A stretch of 64,000 bases of DNA, taken from Dillenia suffruticosa (taxonomy: Eukaryota; Streptophyta; Magnoliopsida; Dilleniales; Dilleniaceae). This document shows positions 44,832 to 58,056 of this stretch, one piece after another. Made by a program: the position numbers and the translations under genes. The stretch's first letter is position 1; the number at the start of each line of letters is the position of its first letter. A model generated the notes under the pieces. It searched no databases, was not told where the DNA came from, and was given only the letters and a program-made list of their open reading frames with translations. The stretch covers positions 19,204,501 to 19,268,500 of the forward strand of contig JAVTVX010000024.1 in assembly GCA_033439265.1 (NCBI GenBank), in the 5' to 3' direction.

Positions 44832-45122
44832 GGCGGACTGCTAGCTCTCGAATGTCCGCACTGCTGCTGCACACTAGCCCATACACAGTCCTAATCTTCT
44901 CTATGTCACCCCCAACCTCTATTCCAACATAAGTGAAGTTGGGATCAGCAAGGAAGGTCTTGAGAGCTTCGGGTAGGTAGTCAATGTGGAATAGCTGTAG
45001 GATTAGGCAATTTCTGTCGATACAGAGCTGCAGAGTAGCAGATTTGTTACTCATGTAGCTAATATAATGAGGTCTCCACTCAATGTATAAGCCGACAACA
45101 GTTCGTTTTCCGGCATACAAGG
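44832..45122 (-). pseudogene. Captured 291-bp fragment of the exonuclease gene, copy B
   Basis: Identical in extent to the copy-A fragment and differing from it at one base by eye (ATACACAG for ATCCACAG). It carries the same Asp-to-Tyr change (LYIEWRP) and the same breakpoints, so capture happened before the A/B duplication or was spread by conversion. Differs from the donor gene (8557-8847) at about 13 bases. Confidence 0.88.
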
Positions 45123-46150
45123 TATATAACTTGATCCTAGTATTATTGAACATAATTTGGGATTAACGAATCATATGAGTTGTAATTGCTTGTATAATAT
45201 TGGAATTAATTGTCAATTGCATAAGTTGGGGCAAGTGAAGGGAAGATTTTGAAGCTTACTTGATGGAACAGATTGAATAGTTCTAATTTATATAGTTGGG
45301 TGGAAGCAATAGGACTGATCAGAATGTTTGATATGAATTGGACAGCTGTAGTAAATTTATATAGTCATGTGATGTGGCAATGGATGTGATCAGAAGAAAT
45401 GGCATTCGTTCTCTATAAGGTTGGTCTGTTGTGTGAACTCTGGAGTAACACGATACAAGAAAAATTTAGTATGGTTTCTTTTTCTTGAGATATGTTGAAC
45501 GTGTCAATGGTGTTTTTTGGCATTTTCACTCTGGTCAGCTGCTATGGATATGGGAGTTATGCTGATGGAATAGAGAATAGGCTATGGAGATGGGAATTAT
45601 GCTGATGGTAAAAGACAATTTAGTAGTGATCCTGTATAGGAACAATAGGGAACGTGTCAACTGCTAATATGTCAACTGTATAGGAACAATAGGAATAATG
45701 TGTAATGAGATCCTGGACTCCTTTTTTTTTTTTTTTTTTATAATAGGTGTGCCCACAACCTGTAGTATGTTTTTTTTTTTTTTCTATAGGTGTGCCTACA
45801 ACTTGTAATAGGTGTGCCTACATTAGTTTAAACATCAGTTGTTTGCAATTTTATGATTAAAACTTATCGGTTTAGAGTTATTTGTTAAAACAATTAAAAT
45901 AGATCTTTATTTGAATTTTTATAATATTACTATTTATTCAAATGTAAACAAACACGGACAAATATAATAAAAATATTAGTATTTATTTAAATTTTTATAA
46001 TATTACTATTTATTCTCGGCAAAATCATTTTATCTTATTAAAATTGCCTCGCAAGATGATCTTGGTTTCCATTCCCTCTTGTTTTCTTTGGTCCCTGATC
46101 TCTTATTTATATATTACATTTATTATTTCTTATACATTTTGTACTTCGAA
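45123..46150. other. Non-coding DNA before the transposase, copy B
   Basis: Counterpart of 22806-23803, with the same AGGTGTGCCTACAAC repeats and T-runs. The very high identity to copy A ends near 45940. Confidence 0.45.
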
Positions 46151-46517
46151 ATGGGATCCATTGATCGTAATTGGATGTATCGTCTCTTACCTAATGGGTA
46201 CTTGATAGATGATTTTGTTAAGGGTGTTAATGAGTTCTTGAATTTTGCATATTCTCAGTATAAGTTCATGGATAGATTCAAAATTAAATGTTATTACCAT
46301 TACTGTCGAAATCATAAATTTTGTAGTCAAGATGATGTCGCGGTACACTTGTTCTCAAGAGAATTTGTTAATGGTTATATCATAATACGGGTTTGTCATG
46401 GAGAAATCAGAAATAGACAATCAATTGAAGCACAGTCATCTACATGTAGAGAGGATGTTGAGGCTCCATATAAATCCATGGTTGTGAATATTTTAGACCC
46501 TCAATTTGATTGGAATT
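46151..46517 (+). pseudogene. CACTA transposase (TNP2) remains, N-terminal part, copy B
   Basis: MGSIDRNWMYRLLPNGYLID, then CYYHYCRNHKFCSQDDVAVH. The frame is still open through RQSIEAQSSTCRED, where copy A has a stop. It reads into the solo LTR at 46518, so the last part of the 210-codon frame is LTR and not protein. Copy B is the better preserved N-terminus. Confidence 0.75.
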
Positions 46518-47880
46518 TGATAATGCACAAATTATCATTTTTATTGTTGATATTATGGTTTGATTTTGGATTGATTAGTGTCATAATAATTGTTTTTATG
46601 ACATTTTTATTTTTAGGGATCAAAAATGGATATTGGATCAAAATGGGCTTAAGGAGGCAATTTTGGAAGTTTAATAGTTCAAAATATTATTTGAGCCTAC
46701 AAAGAAAATGAAAAAAGTACCAAAAAGTGGAAAATTTTATTTTAGAAATTTTTACTTTAAATAAAAATTGTTGTTATGAGTAAAATTTTTAATTTTCCTA
46801 TTTTGATAGATCTTTTCCTTATTTTTTTGGTTGGAAGAATCTTGGAGACCTAGTGCACAAAAAGAATGACTCTTCTCATTAACCCTAGAAGATACTATTC
46901 ACATCTACTGTTTATGGCACTGTTCATCCAACTATAAAAGGAGATGGCGGCAACACATTCTCATTCCTCTCTTTAGGTTTTAGCTTTTGTTTTTTTTTTC
47001 TTTCTTTCTATTTGAAGAACACTTTTTTTATTTATTCTCAATAACATGATTAATATAATGAGTTGCTAGTTTTATTCTGATTCAAGGGAAATTTCATTGA
47101 TTGTTTTCACTGTGAGGTTATATAGTTTATTTAAATTCTTGCATTTTTAATTCAAGTATTCATCGATTTTTGGTTTATTTTTATAAAAGATTGGTATTGG
47201 TTAATCTGATAATTTAATTCAATATCAAATTTTCAAATGCATTCAGGATTTCAGTGATCTGTAATTGTCATGAATGAATAGTACGAGTAGCAAATATGTT
47301 ATTTATGTTTATGGGTCATTGCCAATATTTATTTTAACCTAAGGAATCGATGGAACAAAATCGAATAATTGTACGGCTATCCTGGTTATTTGTATTTTGA
47401 TTTAACTGTTTTCACAGAACTTAATGCTGTCATTATATTGATATGGAATGCTATCGTGTTCGGCTGATTAATGATAAATTTTGATTGAATGCTGGATTTG
47501 GTCAATTAATTTAGGAAAACACAAGATTTATTACGGCTATTCTAATAAATCTAAGATTAAATACTTGAGTCGTAAGAATAACATTTTTTAACCAATGATC
47601 AATGAAACAATCAAATGTGTGAACCCTTGGATCGGATGTTTAACACATTGAATTTCTTCTCCAATTTTTAGTATTTTTTGCATATTTGATTTGTCTTTTA
47701 ATTTTAGGTTTTTATTTTTGAGTTAGGAATTTATTTTATAAACTCTCCCCATTTTATTTTTAACAATAACTAAAAAGTTAAATCAACATAGTTCCCGTGG
47801 GATTCGACCTGATACCACTATTGCTACAAGTTGTATTGGGGGATCAGTATTAATTTTGAAGGGCTACGACAACCTGTCCA
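46518..47880 (+). repeat. Solo LTR at the same site as the full element of copy A
   Basis: One 1363-bp LTR (TGATAATGCACAAATTATC to CGACAACCTGTCCA) flanked by GAATT on both sides (46513-46517 and 47881-47885), at exactly the transposase position where copy A has the whole element. Most of it is closer to the 5' LTR of copy A. Near the 3' end (for example GACCTGATACCAC and GGGGGATCAGTATT) it matches the 3' LTR. This fits recombination between the two LTRs. Confidence 0.88.
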
Positions 47881-50800
47881 GAATTATAGTTATGATCACA
47901 TGAATGTTGACAATATTGAGCCACTGAATTTGGATGCGGTATTGTTTTATAAGTTGTTAAAAAATGTTCGAGAACCATTGCAAAATATAAACAATATTGT
48001 CAACTGTATCACAATTGTTAAATTGCAAGTTAGAGTTCAACATGAGTGAGGCATATTATGATCGCATTAATGGAATAATACAAACTACGTTATCTGAATA
48101 TTCAAAGTTGACAAGCAATTTTCACAGAACAAAGAAATTGTTGAAAAAACTTGTATTTTGGTATGAAATGATTGATATTTGTAAAAATTATTGTATGTTA
48201 TATTATTAAAAAAATCGAGATAAGACCAAGTGTGTGATATGTGATCATTCTCGATTTAAAATAAGAAATGTAGATAGTAGAAAATGAAAGAAAATACCAA
48301 ATAAAGTGTTACAATACTTGCCTCTAATACCAATAATTCAAAGGCTTTACATGTCAAGAGTTATATCAGAGGACATGACATGACATGCTAGAAATCAATG
48401 TAATGATGATGAAGTTGTTGCACACCTGGCTCATAGTAAAGCGTAAGAGCATTTTGATTGCACTCATCCATCTTTCGCCTCTGAATCTCAAAATGTACGC
48501 TTAAGCTTATATACAGATGGATTTAACCCTTTTGATCAATAAATCATTCCTTACTCTTGTTGATTAGTATTTATCACTGTGTATAATTTGCCTCCTTCTA
48601 TATGTATGAAGTAACCCTTCATTTTTCTGAGTCTAATTAGCCTTGATCCAAAAAGTCTAAATAACCATATTGATGTCTTTTTGAGACCATTGATTAAAGA
48701 TTTGAAAATGTTATCGACTAAAGATGTTAACACTCATAATATTTCAAGAAAACAAAACTTTCAAATGGGCAACATTTCTATGGACAATAAGTGACTTTCC
48801 TGTTTATGCGATATTGTCTGGATGGAACACTCATTGAAAGTTAGCCTGCCCTTATTGCATGGAGCACACAAAATCTTTTGTTTTTGCTAATGGTTGAAAG
48901 ACTTCATTTTTTGATTGTCATCGTTAATTTTTTCCTATTGATCATCTATATCGGAAGCAAATGGATAAATTTTGAAAAGAAAAAGTTGAAATTGATGAGA
49001 TTCCTCCTCGACTATCTGGTGAAAAGATATTTTTATCAAGTATCTTGTTCTCTTGATATTATCTTTGGTATAAAATGCGATAAATAGACTATTCAAGGAT
49101 CTAAGGTTGAATACAACTGGATGAAAAAATATATATTTTAGGAGTTGTTTTATTGCAAAACACATATTATTCGCCATAACTTGGATATAATGCATATTGA
49201 GAAAAATGTGTTTGATAATATTTTTAACATTGTTATGGATGTTAAAGGAAAAACCAAGGACAGAGTTATGGCGAGACTCAAGTTAGAGTTGTATTACAAA
49301 TGCTCTGAATTAGAATTGAAAGAAATGAATGGGTAGACTTGGAAGCCAAAAGATTCATACACATTAAATAAAGATAAAATATTATATGTATATCATTTGG
49401 TGAAAATTTTGAAATTTCGTGATGGATATGCTTCAAACTTGGCTCGGTGTATGAGATTGGAGGAATGCAAATTTTATGAGAAAGAATCATAATTGTAATA
49501 TATTTATGCAGAAATTGATCCCTATTGCCTTTCTGACGTTGTACCTAACACTATTTGAGATTATTTAATAGAACTAAGTAATTTCTTTAGATACTTATGT
49601 GTGACTAAGTTGCGTATTAAGCATAGGGAGTTATTAGAGAGAAATATAGTTGAGACGCTATGTAAACTTGAGAAAATCTTCCCTCCATCATTCTCTGATA
49701 CTATGGAGCATTTGCCTATTCACTTAGTTTATGAAGATAAGGAAGGAGAACCGTTCAATATAGATGGATATACCCATTTGAGAGATAATGTCTAAAACTT
49801 CTATTATATTCATTTTATAATTATAGTGAATTAATTTTTAAGTGTATATTTCAGTTAAAGAAGAAAGTGTAAAATCAAGCATTGAGCTCAATGAATTTAT
49901 AGAGTAAATATCTTGATAACCGTTTACTTTTTACATTGATGGGATTGAAAAGTTAATGACGTGTTATATCCTTGTTTTAAGTAGGATATTTGATGATATT
50001 GTTAGACAACAAAATTCAAACTTTACAGATAAGCAACTAGAGAAAAGACGTAAACAAGAATTTGAAAATTGGTTAAGACAATTTGTAAGTAAAGCATTCT
50101 CTTTAAAAGTATTGACTAATTTCAAAGTATATGTATATCATTATTTTATCTAATTATGTTATATTTCTTTCTTTTATTAATAGGTAACTGATGAGAGTAA
50201 TTTTGTAAGTAAAAATATAAAGGATATAGCACAAGGGTCATCACGTTCAGTGAAATGTTATAAGGGATATTTTGTTAACGGTTTCAAGTTTCACACACAC
50301 AATTATGGAAATGATAAATCAAAACATGAATAGTGGTGTATGTGTAAAAGAGAGTTGTTATAATGATTTTGAACGTGATTTTTATAGCATGTTGATATCA
50401 TAGAATTGGAGTACTTTGGAGTTGGTAACATGTTGGTGTTATTTAAGTACATTTGGTATGATACTGAAAAAGGTCTCTGAGTACACCCTCATCACGGTTT
50501 TGTTGAAATTAATCATAAATTAAGACTGCATTCTAATGAGTCCTTTATATTGACAGCACAAGTACAAGAAGTTAACTGCACATCATACCCTTCTAAGAAG
50601 AGAAAGAAAAGTGATTGGTGGGTTGTTTGTAAAACTAAGGCTTGAGGGTCTGCTAATGATGGTGTTACGCTTCCGATTGTAACTGAAAGCTTTTATAAAA
50701 AAAATAAATCATCAATTCCTATAGTTGCTAACCGTACAACTAAACTTGGTGATTCTAGAATTCTAATTGTTGGTGATATGAAAGAGGAAAATCCAAGTGA

Positions 50801-50990
50801 AGTATCACAAGAAGAAGACAATCATTTTGATTTGTCAATAGATGTTAAAGAAGAAGAAGTGTCATGCCCTGACCCTCGAGTCGAGCATGCAACAACCTCC
50901 ATATTATCTCAGCATACAGACAGCATCTCCACATATACCGGGATAACGCAAGACATTCTACATGTTCAAACATATTTTTAAAATTATTTA
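47881..50990 (+). pseudogene. CACTA transposase (TNP2) remains, main part, copy B
   Basis: Collinear with 31848-34970. Pieces: YDHMNVDNIEPLNLDAVLFY with LLKNVREPLQNI (47831-48049); RINGIIQTTLSEYSKLTSNF (47997-48209); the TNP2 core about 48220-48545, here with more stops than in copy A; HNLDIMHIEKNVFDNIFN and VMDVKGKTKDRVMARLKLEL (49145-49336), open here but broken in copy A; KLEKIFPPSFSDTMEHLPIH (49601-49795); ILVLSRIFDDIVRQQNSNFT (49956-50153). The DUF4216-like end is broken by new stops. Dead. Confidence 0.8.
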
Positions 50991-51648
50991 AGATCATACA
51001 AAGGACCAATTTCAATAGCATGCAAGAGGCCAACCCGACCATTTCAATTCCAATACATGTTTTAAACTAATACAGTCAACAATTAATTTTCAAAAATATT
51101 TTTAAAATTCACAATAAAAGTACAAATATCCCACATAAACAAAAAATAAGTTTACAAAAGTTAATTTAACATCATTTACAAGATTCCAAATGGTTTAAGA
51201 GTGGATTCTACCAATATTTTCCCACAAAGAAAAAAAAAATAGAAAATAAAGCAAATATCAATGAAGTCCAAACCAAATAAAAGTACAAAATTCTCCTTCC
51301 ATGGATTTACTACATTAATCCCAAAAATAGAATTTACACCACAATACCTATCAAAGATCAACAAAAACACTTCTCTAATCGTTCCAGATGAAATCTCCCT
51401 TCTAAATTTCCTCTGAAAAATATGAAAGAGGGGAGTGAATACTATAAATACTTAGTGAGCAGAGTGCAATGACATAATTATGCAATGAGCTAGGGGTGAG
51501 CATGGGGAAGTCAAAAACACATATGTCATAAACAAATTGATTGGGGATTTGTTATCGAGGGGTGAGTGTGGAGAAGTCAAAAACACATGTTATCAAGGGT
51601 TTAACTTTCCTCGATTTTGAAATTAAATTATTCCATTCCAAAGAGAGA
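50991..51648 (-). repeat. Older LTR-like fragment, copy B
   Basis: Counterpart of 34971-35740, but with a single copy of the TATTTATAGTATTCACTCCCC segment (from 51424) where copy A has two, and without about 25 bases near 51005. Confidence 0.4.
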
Positions 51649-54600
51649 TGTGACAACCCGCTATCCAGGCATCGCATCCCCTAGCAAAAGGAGATAAACA
51701 TACAAATGTGGAAGTAATCAACCCAATTAAAATGCGACGTCTGAACTCGCAACAGTTGCACTCCCCCCGTGTGTGATAACATGGAAGGAGATTTATATTA
51801 AAAGAAAATAAATCGCTTGTTCTTTCCAAAAAAAATAACGGCAAAACCTCCTCTATTTAGTGACTATTTAGCCACCTAGGGTTAATATAAAACCTGATAA
51901 AATATTCAATTCACTTGAAATATCAAACAAATAGTATTAATGGCTCTACCGGCCATCCAATAATACACTACAAAATATAATCTCAACATAAACCAAAACT
52001 ATACATATAAGGCTCTCCTTGGCCTCTAACTATTCATTTACATATAAAAAGTACTCATACAAAGTCAAAAGAAATACAAAAGCAACATGGCTTAGTATTA
52101 CAAATAGACCGGAAAAGAGTAGAGAATGAAATCCCTTAGCTCAAAAGCATCTACCCTGCGGTTCTCTCTCGTCTCCCTAATTACTTGAAAACAAAGATAT
52201 CCGGATCAGTATAAACTGAGCAAGTACACGGAGAACCAATGGCAAGCAAGTCAAGCAAAGCAAGCAAACAGGCACAAGAATATTATCATCACCATGTAAA
52301 AATCAAAATCATAATACGGTATTCCAAGGATGAACATTAACTCAAAAGAATAATCTCAATTACCACATTTAAAACTATTATACTTTTTCCATTTTCATTG
52401 TTCCAATTTAATTTGACATTTAAAAAAAGGAATGGAGTGTCGAACTAAGTTAGTATATGAGGGTCTGAAGAGTAAGCCAAAAATTTGGTATTTCTAAATA
52501 AAATCTAGCTCTTTTTAGGTTAGACACCTCAAACATTTCACCTATTTCTAATTCTATCCTCGTAATGAGAAGAGATATATCTATAGTTTTTCAACCTTCG
52601 CCCGTAGGTTTTGTAAAGCTTTCGTAACTCTATATACCAACTATACTCCATAAATTTCACCCGCAGGCTTCGCAAAGCTTTCAGAGTGACTAACGTATTA
52701 TCACTTTCTTTTCATATTATTTTGTCTTGACATAATTAATGACCACAAAAAAAGCCCAATTCATCACAAAAATCACATAGAATTCATAAAAGGACTCAAT
52801 ACCAATTATACAAGGAAAGTTACATCAAACAATGTTAAACTCAAAATTCACAATGTAATTTGCACAGTTATAAAAAAATAACATAACTTCTTCTGCACAA
52901 ATCGGATTAGGGTTATTCCAGTGGCCATTCAAAGATAAGAGGTAGAACTACAATTGTTATGTTCGGAGCTTAGCCTAATTCAGTCTAGAAGGTAGCTCAA
53001 AATTGATACAAAATTCAACATAGAAACAGACAGAAACAGGGTTTCCACAGGAAATGTGGCAATTTTGAAAATTCACCATAACTTCATTCCTCAATGAAAC
53101 TCTTCAAATTTTATATCATTTTAAAGCTATCGAAGCTAGTTTCAGAAGAAAAAAAACCCTACTCAATTTACTATTGTGTAGAAAAAAAATATTTAATAAA
53201 CAACAGGCTATGGTCACGCTGTGAATAGAACAGTTTTTCTACAGAGATCATGTTATTTCAAAAATTCACCAAAAATCCATTTCTCCACAAAACTCTTTGA
53301 ATCCTAAGTCATTTTAAAGGTATGGGAGTCTGGTGTTACCAAGAGAAAATCATACTCAATTTGGAGTTGTACAAAAAAAGATATTGAATAAATAATAGGA
53401 CATGATCAGACTTTCCAGCTTACAAAATATCTAGGGTTTCCTTCAAGGACGGGATTTTGTTTTCCCTAATTCATTTTCTCCAATTTCCAACAACATAATT
53501 ATATCAAAAATATATTTTATAGCATTATTAGGTATCAATTTAATAAATACATACAAGGTACTTGTCTCAAACTTGCAATTCCTTCTTGAGTTTTCCTTTC
53601 TTCCCTCTCCAAGCTTTCCTTGGATTTCTAGCTTATTCTCTAGGGGTTCTACACTTGTTTTCACTTCCCAAAGGCTAGAGTTAATATATATATGGATAGA
53701 GGTATGTTATTTCAAGTTTAAAGAGCTGTTTTAATGGAGTTTAGGGTATGTTTTTGGAGAAAGAAGATGGAGGCCGAAAATGAACCTTGAAGAGGAAGTT
53801 TGTTATGTTTAAAGCTCTTTTTCCATACTTATCTCTCTACCAAAGTGAAATGTAGGGTCCAAGTATGATGAGTTGTCAAAAATAAGGGTGTCATGTGTTA
53901 AGTAATGAAATGCCATGGTGTCCCCAAATTATTTTGGTTTCATTTTTTTTCTTTTCTTTTTCTTTTTCTTTTCTTTTTGTGGGTCCCACACCAAACTTTA
54001 ATTCGATTCTCTTGCAGTATTATTTCGATCATTTTCATTCGTTACTATGTTGCACAGTCTATGTAATACCAACACCTCGGTGTACTCACTATTGTACTCC
54101 TCTTTATTTTATATATGTTATTACTCATATTTTTATGTAGAAAATCCACTAAGAAATTTTTCCGCTAAAACCGCTATCGAAAAAATTTCGACCCAATCAA
54201 GAAAAATTCAAAAATTTTCAAAATGACAACAGATGGTCCAATAATAATGAGGATAACCCTAGAGTGTATAGAAATTTCAAATTTGGGTAGATTTTACTTC
54301 GTAGAGTTAAATTATAAATTTTTTAAAAAATCACCGTTAAAACCCAAGCTGACTCGAATATGTCTTGGAAATGCTAAACAACCACGTTTTAATGCAGGAT
54401 AAATTAAATTAGGTCTAATATGAGATTTTGGGACTAACTTGAAATTATAAAAATTGTCAGGGTCAAAATGTAAATTTCATAAGTCAAGAAACTTATTTGA
54501 TCTTAACAAGAATTAGAAGTATTTTGGCAAATGTTTCTTTCTCCAAAAACCGTAAACAACAAGAGAGAAGAGAGTTGTTGGGTGAGGTGGTAGAGAGAGA

Positions 54601-55513
54601 GAGAAGAAAATTTTTGGGTTTTTGAGAAATTAATCCAAGGGTGGAGATTAATTTAGAGTTAGATGAAATAAATTTGAGACCTTGGATTGAGTTGGTGGAA
54701 GACATCCAATTAATAAAGACTATTCATTAAGTGAAAGTATGAACTTCCTTGAAAATAAACCAATGGTGAGGATTGACTTGGAATTGGATCGACTTGGAAT
54801 TGGATCAAAATTTTGTGAATCTTTGAATCTTGGTGGTTGGGAGACATGCAATTAATGGAGTTGAGTGTAGTATGACAATAAGTGTGTTTGTTGTGTAAGA
54901 GAAGAGGGAAAAACGTGATTGGTTCTTATGGGAAGAGAGAGAACATTAGTTTGTGGCCAAATAATCCTAAAACTTAGAATGGATCTTGAAAAGGTGGGAT
55001 GACTATGATTAAATAGAGCAAAAATCTAAATAAACTAAAACTATTAGCTTTCCTTCTTCTTCCAAACACTTCAAACGTCCAAGCAAGAGGAAGCAAGAGC
55101 GACTCTTTATTTTCTCTCAATGGGTGTAAGCTTCAAGGTAGGGAGATCCAATTTTTTTTCTACAACACCACCCCAATTTTTTTACATAAATCAATTTCTC
55201 ACAAACCCAATTACAACATATCCAAAAATTGGAGTAAAAGGAGGAGTTTTGTAAGGTGAAGAACAAGAGGGAACCGTGAGCTACATCCTTGAAGAAATGT
55301 TTGATTTCTTTAAACATTCTTTGTAATTTTTGTATAGATTCATCACACTCAAACCCTAACACAACATATCTAAATTTGAAATCAAAAGGAGATATCTAAT
55401 CTGGTGAACTTAGGATGACTAAGAGCTAGGAACAAGAAAGAAAGAATGATCTTGGGAAGAGAGATCTCGGTTGGACTTGAAACATCCAATTTTGAGGTAA
55501 AAAAAAATCTACA
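51649..55513 (-). repeat. LTR-like block of the minus-strand Ty3/gypsy element, copy B
   Basis: Counterpart of 35741-39581: begins TGTGACAACCCGC on the plus strand and has the TTTTCAAGTAATTAGGG version of the internal motif near 52180. The inner border is as uncertain as in copy A. Confidence 0.5.
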
Positions 55514-55879
55514 CTTGCTGAAAATTTATGAATCTTGTATGAATGTGTTTAGGGAGAGAACTTTCCCTTTGATTGGAAAGACTTTTAGAAAAACTTTATC
55601 CCCTACCTCAAATTCCAAACCTCTGTGTCTCTAATCCGCATAACTCTTCTGGGGAGATTGAGCTATTCTAAGGTTTTCTCAAATAGCTCAGACTTTCTCC
55701 CTGGTTTCTTGTAGATAAGTAGGCCCTGTTTCGAACTGAAGTAATTGTTTCTCTCCTACTTCATCCCAATAAAGAGGAGTCCTACATTTCCTCTCATATA
55801 ATGTTTCAAACGGTATCATACCAATACTCAAGTAATAACTGCTGCTATCAGTAAAATCTACTAGCAATAAATGTTCAGC

Positions 55880-56650
55880 TCAATTACCACGGAGTTCTAA
55901 AATACGAGCTCTCAACATATTCTCTAGAGTCTGTATAGTTCTCTCTGATTGACCATCGATTTGAGGATGATATACCGTGAAGAAATTAAGTTTAGTTCCC
56001 AACTTGGATTGAAAGGTCTGCCAAAATCGAGAAACAAATCTCTGATCTCTATCGAAAACAATTGATATCGATATGCCATGCAACCTCATGATTTTGTCAA
56101 TGTACAGTTTAACTAACTTCTTTATGGAATGAGTCACTACAACAGATAGAAAGTGAGCTGATTTGATGAGCCGATCCACTATCACTCATATAGCATCAAG
56201 TCCTCTCAGAGTTTTAGGCAATACTGAGACAAAATCTATGGTGATATGCTCCCATTTCTACTCAGAAATAGAGAGTGGCTCAAGTAGTCCACCAGGTCTC
56301 TGGTGTTCAGCCTTTATTTATTGATATGTCAAGTATCTACGAACAAACTCCGTAGTATCTCTCTTCATACTAGGCCACCAAAAGGATTCACGCAAATCCC
56401 TATACATCTTGGTGGATTCAGGATGAACGAGAAAGGCTGAGTTATATACTTCCTCCAAAATCAATCTATGGAATCCCTGAGCTTCTGGAACTACTAACTT
56501 GTTCCGAAATCTGACTGTTTCATTTGAAATATTGAATTCAGGCTTCCCCCTTTAAGAATGTCTTCCTTGTGCTTAACTGTTGCTTTATCAGTTTGCTGAG
56601 CCACCCTAATGTTATCAGATAAATCTGGTCAGACCATAAACCGAGCCAAA
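55880..56650 (-). pseudogene. Integrase remains, copy B
   Basis: The core (55880-56185) is longer and better kept than in copy A: IVDRLIKSAHF, IVFDRDQRFVSRFWQT and YHPQIDGQSERTIQTLENML, with the three acidic positions (D, D, E) of the catalytic triad visible. The zinc-binding part upstream (about 56300-56560) is frameshifted by a lost base near 56548. Confidence 0.75.
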
Positions 56651-56855
56651 AGAGACCCCCGACTAGTTACCTCAGCCTCAATCTTTAACTGTTCAAACTC
56701 AGCTATCATCTGATATTCTTTTACTCGTAGAGTTGCTACTAGAATAGTAGATTTATGACTGAGAGCATCTGCTACAATATTTGCTTTATCGGGTTGATAC
56801 TGAATAGTAACATCATAATCCTTTAATAATTCGAGTCATCTACGTTGTCTTAGAT

Positions 56856-57209
56856 TCAACCCTTCTGGGTAAATAAGTATTTGAGACTCTGATAATTGGT
56901 AAATATCTCACAATGCTCACCGTAGAGGTAATGTCTCCAAATTTTCAAAGCAAACACAATAGCTACAAGCTCCAGATAATTCACTTCATGAGGTTTCAAC
57001 TGTCTAGAAGTATAGGCTATCACATTCCGTCCCTGTATTAGTACATAACCCAAACCGATCCTAGATACATCACTAAAAATTACATATCCCTGTCCAGTAA
57101 TCGGTAATATTAGTACTGGAGCCGATATAAGCCTATCTTTTAGAGTCTGAAAACTGGTCTCATATCGTTCATCCCACCTGAAAGGTGCATTCTTACGAGT
57201 CAATCTCAT
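56856..57209 (-). pseudogene. RNase H remains, copy B
   Basis: [19 protein letters not shown] to [13 protein letters not shown], then [20 protein letters not shown] and [16 protein letters not shown] deletion of about 12 bases relative to copy A (around 56975) removes the usual THDLEL-like residues. Confidence 0.78.
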
Positions 57210-57507
57210 AATGAGTCAATCTCGTAACGAGTTAATCTCGTAAGTGAAGCAACAACCGAAGAAAAATCCTTAACAAATCTACGGTAATAACATGCCAAAG
57301 CCAAAAAACTACGAACCTCCGTAACTGTAGTAGGTGGGGACCAATTAACAATAGTTTCAATCTTTTTCAAGTCTACAGAAAGTCCTCTACCAGAGAAATA
57401 TGACTCAAGAAAGTTATTTCACTAAACCAGAATTCATATTTATTTAGTTTGGCATACAGTTTCTCGGTCCTCAAAGTTTATAAAGCTATGTAGAGATACT
57501 GTTCATG

Positions 57508-58056
57508 CTAAGCCCTATTCTTAGAATACACTAGAATATCATCAACAAACACCACAATAAAATCATGCAGATAGAGTTTGAAAATACGGTTCATCAAATC
57601 TATAAAAACTACTCGAGCATTGGTTAGCCCAAATGGCATAACCAAAAACTCATAGTGACCATATCGAGTACGGAAAGCCGTCTTTGGTATATGTTCCTCT
57701 CTAACCCTAATCTGATGATATCCAGATTTAAGATCCAGTTTAGAGAAAATTATAGCATGTCTCAACTAATCAAACATATCATCAATTTTTGGCAAGGGGT
57801 ATTTATTCTTAATAGTCACTTGATTCAATTTATGGTAATCAATACATAACCTCAAGGAACCATCTTTCTTCTTTACAAATAAAACTAGTGCACCCCAGGG
57901 AGAAATACTCAGACGAACAAATCCCTTGTCTACGATTTTTTGCAACTGAGTTTTCAACTCCAACTCAGCTGGTGCCATTCGATATGGAGCCATAGAAATA
58001 GGAATAGTATCTAGCACCACATCAATAGGGAATTTTATCTCTTTAACTGGTAGCAA
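57508..58056 (-). pseudogene. Reverse transcriptase remains, copy B
   Basis: The same two halves as in copy A, split by the same stop before LRHA. The catalytic box reads [30 protein letters not shown] and [14 protein letters not shown] are both present. Confidence 0.85.

Noticed and set aside
46079..46711. 210-codon ORF as a complete gene in copy B
   Set aside because: It starts upstream of the recognisable transposase Met (46151) and its last 65 codons are solo-LTR sequence, so it is a chance read-through fusion.
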